64,000 nucleotides of DNA from Ovis canadensis (taxonomy: Eukaryota; Chordata; Mammalia; Artiodactyla; Bovidae). The notes under the pieces were generated by a model, which searched no databases, was not told the DNA's origin, and saw nothing but the letters and a program-made list of their open reading frames with translations. A program made the translations under genes and the position numbers. The stretch covers positions 227,378,001-227,442,000 of the forward strand of contig NC_091247.1 in the NCBI RefSeq assembly GCF_042477335.2, given 5' to 3'. This document shows positions 43,503 to 56,000 of the stretch, in pieces. The first letter of the stretch is position 1; every line of letters begins with the position of its first letter.

Positions 43503-43553
43503 AGGAGCTGTGTTTTAAGGGCAGGAGTACAGTCATATAGGGTAGGGGGTCCC

Positions 43554-44306
43554 TGAAGAAAGAACCAGGTGTGGCTTTCTTGACAGAAGAGAAGCCATTT
43601 TTGGCTTAAGCCTTTTGGGGATCTAAGCCTGGCCCTTGAACAAGTCTCAGTAATCAAGGATCTTAAGACAAGTGAGGGAACAAGGGAAAAGCTGTCAAGA
43701 AACAATAGTCGGTGATAAAACAGAGTCCCAGCTCCTCCTCGGCTTCCCTTGTGGCTCAGATGGTAAGGAATCGGCCTGAAATTCAACAGATCTGGTTCGA
43801 TCCCTCGTTTGGGAAGATCCCATGGAGAAGGGAATGACTACTGTCTCCAGTATTCTTGCCTGGAGAATTCCATGAGGAGGAATGGTGGGCTACAGTCCAT
43901 GGGGTCGCAAAGAGTTGTACACAACTAAGCAACTGAACTGAACTGAACGCAAGCCCATAATATAATACCGTCTTTGCCATCTGCAGGAACTAAGGACCCG
44001 CCCAGGGGGAGGATGGAAAGATGATGTTGACCCTCCTGACCTCAATCAACCAAGGCTCGGACTCTGCTGATTTTTGTCCCCATTCAGTGCAGAATCCTCT
44101 ACTCAAGCCCCTTCTAGAAGATGCCTGTCCCCTTAGCTTAATACTTCACCAATTTTGCTTTTCGGGGAGACACTGCTTTGGAAAGACCCCTGATGGTTTT
44201 CCTTACTTGCTGCAAGTGAGAATAAATCCTTCCTTCTCCCACTGTTTGGCTTAGCTGTCTTTTGGCTTGACACCCCCCAAGAGGTGAGCCCAGTTTTCAG
44301 GTAACA
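43554..44306 (+). mobile_element. Solitary LTR of a ruminant endogenous retrovirus, split by a SINE
   Basis: Begins TGAAGAAAGAACCAGG and ends CAGTTTTCAGGTAACA (TG..CA). It has a poly(A) signal AATAAA at 44221-44226 and a CTTGACACCCCCCAAGAGG end region. A Bov-tA fills about 43740-43949. No internal viral genes lie on either side. The family name (BTLTR-type) is from memory. Confidence 0.7.
43740..43949 (+). mobile_element. Bov-tA SINE inside the LTR
   Basis: GGCTTCCCTTGTGGCTCAG to AGCAACTGAACTGAACTGAAC. Confidence 0.85.
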
Positions 44307-45350
44307 CGGGTGCTCAGGAACCGAAACACACTGCATCCCGACCCCTTGACCAGGGCAGGAGGGACCGTATGCAGTGCTGGTTGTGCTTCCCATCCGGAAC
44401 AATGTCGGTGACTTTCTTACCTTCTTCCTAGGCCTAAAGGAACACAGGAAAGACCTCAGGTAAGTGCTGGCACCCACAGGAAGCCCGCCTCTCCCCTCTT
44501 CCAGTGGCCTGAGGCAGCGGCCCCCACAGCGCTCGGGGCTCTGGGGCCCCCAGAGAGTTCACAAGCAGAACTTCCCCCCGCAAATTGGAGGCTTCCTGTG
44601 GGGGTGGAGACAGGGTGGGCTATGTTAGCCAACTTTAAAATCAGCTAGGGGGCGAGGTGGGGGGAGCAAAGAAAAAGTGCTAAGGAGAGATGAAATAGCC
44701 ATTAACTCTGGCTACCCGGGGCCGGGTAGGGAGTGTGGACTCAGGAAACATGGGAAGGCTGGCAAGAGCAAGTGGTTAAGTCTTGGTCGGGGCAGGGAAA
44801 GGCTTCCAGGGGCAGACAAGGGAGGAGAGGACTATCAACTGGAGACACAAAATCAGCTGGGCGTGTCCCAGAGACTCACAGACCCGAGCCTAGTTGTTCC
44901 CATTCCCGGTCTCCGGGTGAGTGTATTTCTTAATAAGAGCATGGGTGGACACTCACTCATGCACGACATTTGGGCAGCAGTGAAGTGACTTAGCAGCAGC
45001 AGCAGCAGCGTGTGCCCAGAACTGTTCTAGCTTCTGGTTTCCCAGGTGGAGGATGGTGGAGGGTGGGGTCCCAGGGTTGGACACCAGGAACAAGGTCCTG
45101 GCTCCCCCGGGGAGGGCTGGGGAGACACAAATAACTACTGAGCGTTGTTTCAGGGCTGTAGGAACTCTGAAGGAAAAGAACCTGGGGTCAGTGGAGTGAA
45201 CTGGAGGTTTTAGCCAGGCAGTTGGCAAGCAGGGGACCTGAGATCCACCTGGGTCTGGACCCATCTTGGGTTGGAGAATTGAAGCTGTGCATGAGTATGG
45301 TGCGGGGCCTGGCTGGAGAGAAGTACCTCCGATCCCACTTAATGTTCTCT
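44307..45350. other. Intergenic, no gene seen
   Basis: Mixed single-copy sequence. A SINE scrap with an (AGC)n run lies at 44975-45010. Confidence 0.5.
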
Positions 45351-45716
45351 CAGTTCAGTTCAGTTCAGTCGCTCAGTTGTGTCCGACTCTTCGCAACCTC
45401 ATGGACTGCAGCATGCCAGGCCTCTCTGAACATCACCAACTCCTGAAGTTTGCTCAAACTCATGTCATTGAGTCGGTGATGCCATCCAACCATCTCATCC
45501 TCTGACATCCCCTTCTCCTCCCACCTTCAATCTTTCCCAGCATCAGGGTCTTTTCCAATGAGTTGGCTCTGCACATCAGGTGGCCAAAGTATTGGAGCTT
45601 CAGCTTTGGCATCAGTCCTTTCAATGAATAGTCAGGACTGATTTCCTTTAGGATGGACTGGTTGGATCTCCTTGCAGTCCAAGGGACTCTCGAGTCTTCC
45701 CCAACACCATAGTTGG
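45351..45716 (-). mobile_element. BovB 3' fragment
   Basis: Antisense from the GTTCA-repeat tail to GAGTCTTCCCCAACACC. Confidence 0.9.
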
Positions 45717-45888
45717 TCTCTATGTCTCTGCAAAGTGTGCCTGCACCCGTTTTAGAAACTGAGGACACACCGCGAGCACCTGCAGGCGGGGGCCAACCAG
45801 AGTGTCAGCTCTACCCACGCTCTACTTCTGCTTTAGTGAGTACGCCACAGCCTTTGACTGCGGGCTCTGTTGTGCCTCTGTTGTGCTT

Positions 45889-46937
45889 TCACAACAAACT
45901 CTGGAAAATTCTTAGAGATGGGAATACCAGACCACCTGACCTGCCTCCTGAGAAATCTGTATGCAGGTTAGGAAGGAACAGTTAGAACTGGACATGGAAC
46001 AACAGACTGGTTCCAAATCGGGGAAAGAGTATGTCAAAGCTGTATATTGTCACCCTGCTTATTTAACTTCTATGCAGAGTACATCATGAGAAATGCTGGG
46101 CTGGAAGAAGCACAAGCTGGAATCAAGATTGCCGGGAGAAATATCAATCACCTCAGATATGCAGATGACACCACCCTTATGGCAGAAAGTGAAGAGGAAC
46201 TAAACAGGTTCTTGAAGAAAGTGAAAGAGGAGAGTGAAAAAGTTGGCTTAAAATTCAACATTCAGAAAACTAAGATCATGGCATCCGGTCCCATCACTTC
46301 ATGGCAAATAGATGGAGGAACAGTGGAAACAGTGTCAGACTTTATTTTTGGGGCTCCAATATCACTGCAGATGGTGACTGCAGCCATGAAATTAAAAGAC
46401 GCTTACTCCTTGGAAGAAAAGTTATGAACCAACTTAGACAGTATATTAAAAAGTAGAGACATTACTTTGCCAAAAAAGGTTGGTCTAGTCAAAGCTATGG
46501 TTTTTCCAGTAATCATGTACGGATGTGAGAGTTGGACTATAAAGAAAGCTGAGCGGTGAAGAATTGATGCTTTTGAACTGTGGTGTTGGAGAAGACTCTT
46601 GAGAGCCCCTTGGACTGCAAGGAGATCCAACCAGTCCATCCTAAAGGAAATCAGTCCTGAATATTCATTGGAAGGACTGATGCTGAAGCTGAAACTCCAA
46701 TACTTTGGCCACCTGATTCGAAGAACTGACTCATTTGAAAAGACCCTGATGCTGGGAAAGATTGAGGGCAGGAGGAGAAGGGGACGACAGCGGATGAGAT
46801 GGTTGGATGGCATCACCGACTCAATGGACGTGAGTTTGAGTAAACTCCAGGAGCTGGCGATGGACAGGGAGCCCTGGCGTGCTGCAGTTCCTGAAGTCGC
46901 GAAGGGTCGGATTCAACTGAGAGAATTGAACTGAACC
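45889..46937 (+). mobile_element. BovB LINE, RT domain to 3' tail, next to the FAM118A promoter
   Basis: Sense from CACAACAAACTCTGGAAAATTC to GAATTGAACTGAACC. RT motif C reads YADDT ([14 protein letters not shown]). A frameshift near 46350 and a stop after GAGCGG break the frame. Its last base abuts the CpG island. Confidence 0.92.
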
Positions 46938-47300
46938 GCGCTCCCGGCGCACTCGACTGCGCCTGCGCCAACGGTGGGGGCGGGGCCTCAAAGGGCGGGG
47001 CCTGCGGCTTCGGGGCCGTTGGTTTCGGGGCGGAACCTTCGCGCGGCGGGGGCGGGCGCGCGGGGGAAGGCTTTGCGGCCGTGCTGTGGCCGGCCTCCGT
47101 TGGAGTGGCGCCTGAGGGCGGTGCGGCGTTGAATTCTCCAGCTCCGCCTCCCATTCCGACTTCGGCTCCGGCTCTGGCGCGCGCGCTGTCGCCCTCCCCG
47201 CAGACCGCCTTCGGCCAGGCGACCCCAGCGCAAGGCCGCCCGGAGCTCCCTGAGACTTGGACCCGCTGAGCCGGAGGAGGCGCCGTGGGGTGAGCTGACT
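46938..47300 (+). promoter_or_regulatory. FAM118A: CpG island promoter of FAM118A
   Basis: CpG density rises abruptly just after the end of a BovB copy. An NRF1-like TGCGCCTGCGCC (46958-46969), a GC box GGGCGGGGC (46993-47001) and further GC boxes to about 47040 are present, and there is no TATA box. High GC continues to about 47800 with fewer CpGs. It is about 9.5 kb upstream of the FAM118A ATG, as expected for a gene with a non-coding first exon. Confidence 0.8.
47200..47289 (+). other. FAM118A: Probable non-coding first exon of FAM118A (3' end only placed)
   Basis: A strong donor, GCCGTGG|GTGAGC, follows 47289 inside the CpG island. The ATG-bearing exon at 56425 has an acceptor in front of its UTR, so an upstream exon must exist; this donor is the best candidate. 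The start shown is arbitrary. Confidence 0.45.
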
Positions 47301-48223
47301 GGCGGGGGGCGGCCCGGGGCTGCCGAGTGGAGAGAGGCCCCCTCAAGATCTCGAGACCCTCAGGACCCGTCCCTGCCCCTCCAGACCCCCCGGCCACTCT
47401 CGGGATCCACGGCCGCCTGAAGGACCCCGACGGACCTCGGTGCCCAAGACGCACCCCCAACCCTTCTCGGGAACCCCAGCCCCGAAGACCCCCCGGGATC
47501 CGCCCCGGCCCCTCCAGACACCCCTGGCCCCCGAGACCCTGTGGGGGTCGCCGGCCACCTCTTGCCCTACACTTTTCAGAGTCCTCGCCCGAAACCCTTC
47601 AGGACTCTACCCAACCCAGACTCCGAGACCCCCTGAGGCCCTGCCGCCGCTTCAGGGTCCCGGGACCCCCGAGGATCCTCAGTTCCAGAAACCTCCCCAG
47701 ATTCCTTCAGGACCCCAGCGACTGTCCCTCACTTTCCCTTCCCCAGGCCTCTTCAGAAACCCCCTGGGCCGTGAAGCCCCCCCCCCCCCCATGCCGTCTC
47801 TCCTTAGCCACCCACCCCGTATCCCTAGACTGCCGTCCCCACCCTCCAGCACCTGCCCTTGAGGTTCAGTCCCTTTTGGCTTCCTGTCCACGCAGGTCTG
47901 GAGGCTGGGCTTCTCAAACTTGCTGTCTGTGGACCCATCGGGCATCTGTGAAAGAGTTCCTGGGTGTTTGTAAATTCTTAGTATACAAGAAGTAGAGGTG
48001 TATAATGAGTCATCTGATGGCCCTTTGTGGCCGGGCAGAGGCTGTAGCACTTGTGTTGACCGTTGCACTGAGGCCAAAGCAGGACAGTCTTTAACTTTTA
48101 ATGCCCTTTGCTGAGGCTCATATGGCCCCACAGAAGCACCTAGAGAACAGATGTGTTGTGGAGGGAGGCAGAGCTAAGTAGATGAGGGGCTTGGGGTGGA
48201 TCAAGATGAAGGTTGTGGTGGTG

Positions 48224-48428
48224 GTGGTGGTTTAGTTGCTAAATCATATCTGACTCTTGGCAGCCCCCTGGACTGGCCCGCCAGGCTCCTCTGTCCGAAG
48301 GATTTCCCAGGCAAGAATACCTGGGTTCGTTGCATTTCCTTCTCCAGGGGATTTTCCACACCCAGGGGTTGAGCCTGAGTCTAGTGCTTGGCAGGTGGGT
48401 TCCTTGCCACTCTGCCCCCAGGGAAGCC
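48224..48428 (-). mobile_element. Bov-tA SINE with (GGT)n
   Basis: A (GGT)n run at about 48214-48231 leads into TAGTTGCTAAATCATATCTG; ends CCCCCAGGGAAGCC. Confidence 0.8.
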
Positions 48429-48744
48429 TCTGACTGGAGGAATAAGACCTTAATGAACAAGGTCCTCAAGCAATTAGAATCTGAAGTGAGAAGAATCCCA
48501 CTTTGTTCCTTGAGGCCCCATGCCCTTGGCCCTTTCCTGAATTACTGCTTTCACTGTCCCCCTGAGTGCGTTGTAGACCAGCTCAGAGCTGAAGAAAAGT
48601 GGGCGTTGATCAGTGCAAGAGGAGTGAGGGAGGTGTTTGGAGTAGGGAAGACTGGAATGGAGGAAATTGGGAAGCTTACAGTGTGATGGCGAGGGGCAGG
48701 AAAGAGGTGGGCCAAGGGGGTCAGGACCAAAGCAGGTGGATCTG

Positions 48745-48955
48745 GGGGCTTCCCCGGTGGGTCAGTGGTAAATCTGCCTGCAAGACAGGAGACCCGGCTT
48801 TAGTCCTTTGGTCAGGAGGATCCCCTGGAGAAGGGAATGGCAACCTACTCCAGTGTTCTTGCCTGCAGAATTCCTTGGACAGAGGAGCCTGGCGGGCTAC
48901 AGTCCATGGGGTCACAAAGAGTCACACGTGATTGAGGCAACTCAGTACAGCAGAG
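48745..48955 (+). mobile_element. Bov-tA SINE
   Basis: GGGGGCTTCCCCGGTGGGTC to GGGGTCACAAAGAGTCACACG. Confidence 0.85.
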
Positions 48956-50337
48956 AGGATTTGGTGCTGGAAAGGAGTGGGAGGCCCATTGAGGGGTTTG
49001 AGGAGCAGAGTGAAAATAGATTTTGTGGTTTTGAACAGTCGCTGCGTCTGGTGCGGGAGAATTGGTTGGAGGGAGCAAGACCACAGGAAAGGTGGGAGGT
49101 GACCTGGACCAGGGTGTTGCCAGCGAGGACCTCAGGCATGGCTGGCTTCGTCAAGTCTAGACCCAAAGACCAGTCCTGCTCTTCCTGTTTCAGCCCACAG
49201 TTTTCTGCCTGGGGACTGGCGTTGGGAACTTGCTAGTCTTTTTAGGGGAGGTTTGGTCCTCTGCCTCTAGGTCACCTAGGACTTCATCAGGGTGACTGTG
49301 TGTGTGTCAGGGTGAGTCCAGCCTCCACGCAAGAGATGGACATGGGGCACAGTGGGTGGGCGGGTGGGGAGGAGAGGCTGGGTCTCAGGAGTGGAACCAG
49401 ATCGTGGATTTGGCTTATTAGCTGGGCGTGGGGGCCCTGAGAGTTCAGGTGTGCTGTCAGAAATGTCACTTTGGAGACTGGGACCAGAGGGGCTGAAACC
49501 GGAAGCAGGGTGGCTGTCAGAAGTCTAGAGAAGTCGAGCGGACCACAAGGCGTGGCAGAGGGTGTGGGTTAGAGAGCGATATGAAAGAGAAAGGCACACG
49601 ACTTTTGTGGAGGTCTGGGCTTGCGTGAGGGGCAGGGAGACTCCCAGTATGATAGCAGAAGTCTCTGCGATGATGGCGATGTTCTGTGTTGGTGCCCTCC
49701 AGTAAACTTGACCGTGGGGTTGCGTGGAGTTAAGGAACTTACAATGAGACTAGTGTCACCGAGGAACTGAATTTAACTGTTATTTAATTTTAATTGAATA
49801 AACCCAGGAAGAATACCCACTGCCTGCATGGGTGTAGGGGAATCATACTGTCGTAGGCTTTGCTAGTTTAAATGTTAGCTTTTGTCATGTTCCAGCAACC
49901 CTGAGATACAAGGTAAAGGAAATGCGCAGCTCAGAGAAGCTGAGTAACTGACCCCTATTTGAAGTCGTTCAGCCGGTACACTCGGTTGTCAGGACTGAAC
50001 TCTGGGCTGGATCCTACTTCCTCCTGCAAAGAGCCTCCAGGTCTCTTTCCTGGGAGAGTGAAGTCCTCTGCAGAGGTGGCTTTGTTTCCTGGCTGAGCCC
50101 TCCTTATCTGTCTCTGCTAAAGTTAACACAGACAATTGTGTGATAAGCCAGAGGCAGGGACCCAACAAAGCTCTTGTGAGCTGGTTGTTTTGCCCAAGGC
50201 TGCTTCTTGCTGCCTCTGAATCTTCCTGTTGGTGGCTGTTTCCTTCAGCATTCCTGGAAAATGAATGGAGCAAGGAAATAGGTGAACCTGCAGACCAGGC
50301 ACGCTTTGTGGTTTGATATTTGTAAAGTGGAAGTATT

Positions 50338-50524
50338 TGTTGTTCATTCGTGTCCAACTCCTTGCAGCCCGCTAGGCTGCTCTATCCATGGGGTTCTCCA
50401 GGCAAGAACACTGGAGTGGGTGGCCATCTCCTTCTCCGGGGGATCTTCCTGACCCAGAGATCCAACTAGGATATCCTGCATTGCAGGCAGATTTCTTTAC
50501 CATCTGAGCCACCAGGAAAGCCCT
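50338..50524 (-). mobile_element. Bov-tA SINE
   Basis: TTGTTGTTCATTCGTGTCC to GAGCCACCAGGAAAGCCC. Confidence 0.85.
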
Positions 50525-51475
50525 GATATTTGTGAAGGTTTGGTAGTAAAAAGATCTACAGATTAGTGCCTTATGTGAACTTTGGGGGTCACAGTGGACC
50601 AGGTGGTGCCTGGGATAGTGGCAGGATTATGGGGCTTGGGGCAGGAGTGAATATAGCTTGTCCCCTGACTTCCTGGGGGACCTTTACCAAGACACTGTCT
50701 CTCAGTCTCAATTTTCACATTTGTAAAGTAGGGTATTTGACATTCCAGAACCTTTAAGACTCCTCCAGCTCTGCAGTTCTATAATTTTAGATTTCACTGG
50801 AGGTTTACTTTCTATTAATAGAAGATCTTTTATTCCTCTTGGGATGGATAAATGCTGGTGGTTCAGCATGCCTTTAGCCTCTGTAGTGGTACATTTTTAC
50901 CATTATTGGCTTATTATTGAGTAACATGTCTCTTTGAGTTGTACAGCATGTCACATCCGATGGACAGACTGTTACGAACACTTCAGCTGTTGGCAGTGTT
51001 CCTAGTAAAAGGTCAGGTGTATTTGTTTGCCATCTGAGCCGCACTGATGTTTGGAGAAAACTGGGACGAGTAATGTATCACGGTGATTGGTCTCTTGAAA
51101 GGGTTTTACGTCAGCCTTGGCCAGGTGAGAGGTAATGCGAGCCACGTCACAGGGCCGTGGGGAGCTCTGAATGAGATCGCGCTTGTAAGTGCTTAGTGTT
51201 TGCCCTTGGATCTATCGGCCGTAGAAGGTGTCAGTAATTCGCGCTGCTGTTTGAACTAAACGGTGACCTGTACGTTTTTCGTTAGTGGTGGGTTTTGTTG
51301 TTTTCTCGGTTTGAGCAGATGAGCCCAGGCTACTCTGGAGTTGCTTTCAAGAAGCAAACGAACACGTTTCGATCACTACAGAATAAGAATTTTTTTCTAC
51401 AGTTTATGTTGACTGAATAAAAAGCGTTTGGTTAAGTAGCATGTTTTCAAATTGAGGTTTTGTATTTCCTGAAAC

Positions 51476-51492
51476 GGGGGGGGGGGGGGGGG
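51476..51492 (+). repeat. 17-base G run
   Basis: Uninterrupted G homopolymer followed by AGGGG in FAM118A intron 1. The length may be a sequencing or assembly artefact. Confidence 0.9.
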
Positions 51493-52798
51493 AGGGGAAC
51501 AGCTCATCCTGGAGACCTCTGACTAGTAATGGCTAGGTCCAGTGGTCAGGTTTCACCAGAGTCCAGATTAGATGAGTATGTCGTTATGGAGAAGCAGTGC
51601 TAAAGTGAAAGCCTGCGGATGCTGAGGGAGAGAGCTGGCTGCCCGCATGGTGACGGTGGTAGATAAACGTCTTCAGGTCACGTGCCTTTCAGGTCCTTGG
51701 CTCGCTTAAAATCTTCAGGAGCATCCAGTCAGTGATGGGGATGACGGCATTCCCTTTTGACAGATTTGGAAACTGAGGTTCAGAGAGTGGTGGTGCTTCT
51801 GGTCTCCGGATCCCGTTTTCTCCACCGTGGCCCTGGGCATTGTGGTTTCAGGGCAGGCCTCTCCTTTGCAGTTCTGGAAGCTTGGTTTTTGTCCTTTTGC
51901 AGCTCGTTTTCAGCTCAGGTGAACCTAATTAGGCCAGCCAAACTCGTCACAAATAACCTCTGTCAGGCAGATTCCAGATAATTCATTAGTGCTTGAAAAC
52001 TTCCTCCTGTTGCCCAGTGATTTCTGCTTCTGTGGCCCCCTCCCAGGTCAGCTGGGGGAACCAGATTGCTGCGAAAAAGGCAGTCTGTGGGAGTCAGGTT
52101 AGACTGAAGGGCCTGAGGATGCTAACGGCCAGGTGAGGCAGGTGCTCTGCCAGCAGCTGACGGGAAGGGCTTGCTTTGTGGCCGGAGGCCTGCGGACCCA
52201 CCTGGGTGTAGTCACCGGGTTTGGCCTCCTGTAAGGACATTCCAGTCTTTAGGAACCACACAGGGATAACACTCAGGTGTCACTTCCAGGCCTGCTGTCC
52301 CCTGAGGTCAGCAGGCGTAGAAGTCACTCCTCAGTGTGGACGCCTTGGGTAACAGGAGCAAGCGGGGATGTTGAGGGTAAGAGCTTGCTGTGTTGCCTCT
52401 TCAGGCCTTCATCAGAGTCAAGTTGTTAGTAGTCAAAGGGGCGTGACTTTTTCCCACAAATTCTGGGGGCATCTTATTCCATCACCCTTTGGATTGGGAA
52501 CATGAATTCAAAGCCAACATGTAGAGATTTTCATGAATATTTGTGATGTTCCGTCCCTTCCTGTGTAAGAGGAATGTATTCTGAGCACGTTTACCACATG
52601 CCCACTTATCTCTCTGCTCCTTTATACTGCTCAAGAGCCATGTGATAATTCATTTATAGAAAAAAATTGACTTTTGCTAAGGATATTTTTCATGATCCCA
52701 CAGATTTGAAACTTCTGTTTCATGGTTTGTACTTGAGCGAAGGTGTAATTTGTCATAGAAAGTGATTTTAAGTTTTTTATTATGCTGCTTGTAATAAA

Positions 52799-53005
52799 GG
52801 GCTTCCCTGGGGGCTCAGTGGTAAACAATCTGCGTGCCAGTGCAGGAGACACAGTTCTGTCCCTGGGTCGGGAAGATCCCCTGGAGAATGGAATGGCAGC
52901 CCACCCCACTATTCTAGCCCGGAGAATCCCATGGATAGAGGAGCCTGGTGGGCTGCAGTCCATGGGGTCGCAGAGTCGGACACGACTGAGCGACTACAAC
53001 AACAA
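52799..53005 (+). mobile_element. Bov-tA SINE with 11-base target duplication
   Basis: Full copy ending CGACTACAACAACAA. CTTGTAATAAA stands at 52788-52798 and 53006-53016. Confidence 0.93.
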
Positions 53006-56000
53006 CTTGTAATAAAATACTGTCCTTGACAAGCATTTTCTCCCTCACCCTCAAAACTGTGACTCGTTCACTCACTGATTCATGCTTTTTCTTCATTTCT
53101 CTCTTTATCGTGATACTCTCGTCTTCTGCCCGTCCCTCTCCTCTTTCTGGTGATGTATGGAGTGTCTCAGGGGTCAGCACCTGGGCCAGGCTCAGCTGGA
53201 CTCTGGCTGGCCCAGCTGGTGTTGCTTACTGGTAGCTGTCCTGGAGGCTAGACCCGGTTGAAAGAGGCTGAGTTCCACTCCAGGAGAGCAGGCTCCAGCG
53301 TCAATGTGTTTATCACATACCTGCTTGCTTGTTTGCCGACATCCCGTTGGCCAAAGAAGTCATATGACCATCCCGGCGTCAGTGCGAGGGGCTGACTGTC
53401 CCGGGGCCAGGGGGCCGGGGGCACAGGGAGGGGAGGGCTTCACTCGGCACGTGGAGTTAGGGGGCTGGGAAGCCGGGCTGCTTTGCTGGCTCCGAGGAGC
53501 TAGTTTGGTGTGTGTGGTTTGCTGTGTTCTGTGTTAGATTCCGATGAACGTTTATTTAGGGTGGAGCATAGACATTCAGCGAGTAAGGTGGTCTCTGACT
53601 ACTCTGCAGTTCATTCATAAAATGCTCATAATGTCAAATTTAAGCAGAAAATATCCTATTCAAACTTCTATTCATGACTTTGGATAAAAAGGACAGGAAC
53701 TGCTTATACAGATCTGTGTTGGGGCCGGATTTGGCTCTCAGAAAACGCTGTTAGGTCCTTGTAAGAAGGAATGGGTTGCTATGATGACTGGGCATTGGGC
53801 CTGCAAACTGTGGTGACGACATGATCACCAGGGAAACCGAAAGATGCGGCTCCTGAAAGGTCTCTGGAGGCTTTGGAGGCTTTTGTTACCATCGTAGTCT
53901 GGGAGCTGATGGGCTTAGAGAATGATGCTGGGGTTGGGGGAGGAGTGCCAGAGGCTCGCCGTCCTGTGGAGACTTCTAGGATCCGGGTATTCAGTGCTGC
54001 AGAGATCTCCTGCTTGGCCCTGGGTTTAAAAACAAGGGGAGATTGGGGTACTTGCTAAAGTCACTGTGGGGTTTGGCTCTGGTAATCATGCTGCTGAAAG
54101 AACAGGAAATGAGGTAATGTCTTTAAACACGTAGTGTTACAATGAACTGTAAATGTCTAAATATGGGCAGCTATGCAGTCCATCACTGCAGAGTTACTGT
54201 GTTGAGACTTAATGTGATCGGGTACTTCCTGTGTTGGCGGGTGTGATCCTTAAAGGTAGCTGGCAGCGTTTGAGTCTGGAGGCTCATCTGCCTGGACGTG
54301 CTGGGGAGCTGGCTCCAGGCCTGCATCACCTCCTCCTCCAGGAGGAGGGCGAGGTCTGAGCGCCTAAGCCAGCAGCCGGCCGCCCAGGAGCACCCGCCCT
54401 CGCCTGTTACCGAAGCACTCAGTGCCCGCAGCGATGGTTTGTTCTCTAGGGAAACTTGGAAATCACTTCATTTTGGAGTTAAGTCCAGCCCACAAAAGTG
54501 TGATTGGTTCGCACTCTTCTGCAGAAGTGCACCTGTAGCATTTAGGGTTTCAGTTTGCATATAAAGGAGCACCAAGAGCAGCTGAACAGTAATCGAAAGA
54601 ACAGGAGATAGGTTTCTAGAGTTCTCCACAGTGGTGACAGTTTAGGGCATGTGACTTCTGCAGTCACTGGGCCCCCAGTGACTGTTCAGACAATATTCTA
54701 AACTGTCATGTAGAGCAGGGTGAGATAAAAGACTCCATCCCAGGTGCCAGTGAGCATCTCGGATTGACTCCTCTCGTAGGATGGAGCGGGAAGGACCCTG
54801 AGCTCCCTCCTGAGGGGGGAAGTTGGAAAGCCTTTGTGGTGCTCGAGCTCTCTGACTCGGGTTTGAGTCCTGAGCACTTTTTCTCTGAGAGGTTCCCGAG
54901 CTTGCAGAACTTGCTCTGTTAGCAAGGCTTCCTGTTGTGTAGCTGTTAACACTGAGGGCTGGTGAAGAGCTAGGCCAGTCACTGAAATCGCCAGGCTGGG
55001 GCCCAGGTCGCTTATACTTAGGATTATCAGGCGCAGTGGGAAACCTCAGTATTTCCCCTTTCCTCAGAAAATATCCAGCAGCGAAAACAAAAACGGACCA
55101 AGCTGACCTTTGACGACTCGGGAGGAGTTAGGGCCCAGCAGCGCCCAGGCACGGGGGTGGGCACCAGGGGGCAGCACTGAGCTCGCCCGCAGGCCCGCCC
55201 CAGCATCTGGGGAAGGCCCCTGGCGCCTCTACCCGGGGTGGGGGATGCCCACAGGGCCCTGCACAGGTCTGGGTCCATTTCAGGGGATATTCTTAGGATC
55301 CTCTTTAAAGTCTAACGATGCTCCTAGATTGATTAAGCCTTGTTTCCTTGAAAATCATTTTTAGTGACCCAGTTCTGAATGAGGGGGGAGGAAAAAAGAT
55401 CACGCATGTGGAAGGGTGGTTTTCAGGTAGTGCTAGTTGGGCTGTGCCCAGCAGGCACTTAGGCATTCTGTTGACCACTTTTCTGGAGAGCATTTTGGCA
55501 GCATGTGCTGAGATATTTTACAGGGTTCATACGCTGCAACTCAGCAATTCTGCTTGTCAGAAATCTGTCCTAAATAAATCATTTCAAAGTAGATAAAAGC
55601 TTTGTGTGCAGAGGTGGTTGTCATAGAGCTCCAGCGATGTCCTGCCTTGGCGGGGAGGGGCAGGGTGGGTAAAGAGCCTGATGGCCTTGAAGTCGGATAG
55701 AGGTTGGCGCATGTTGCTGTAACACTTGTATTTAAGAACAGTTTTTTTTTTCTTCTTTTTTTCCCCTTTAGTTTTTTCTCTTTATGTATAGTTTTGAGTA
55801 ACATTAGGAAATGCTTTTCTTAAAATGCATGAAAAAGTAAGATATGACCTATGGTCTCGAACGATGTAAACATTTTAAAGTGAAAAATCTGGAGGGAACT
55901 ATACAAATGCTTGCATGTAGGTAGTAGGATTATGGGTGTTTTAATCTTTATTTTTCTGTATATTTCCTTATTTACAGTAAATATTAGGTATAGAATTGGT

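Noticed and set aside
42107-43786. 559-codon open frame on the - strand as a host gene
   Set aside because: It is BovB endonuclease/RT sequence; its first part is read from LTR flank, and copies of the same protein occur at many places here.
46813-47460. 215-codon - strand frame over the CpG island as a divergent gene
   Set aside because: It is the antisense shadow of the GC-rich promoter and of BovB; composition alone keeps it open.
47327-47995. 222-codon proline-rich frame after the CpG island
   Set aside because: GC-driven frame in the first intron of FAM118A, overlapped by other frames of similar kind; no domain and no splice context.
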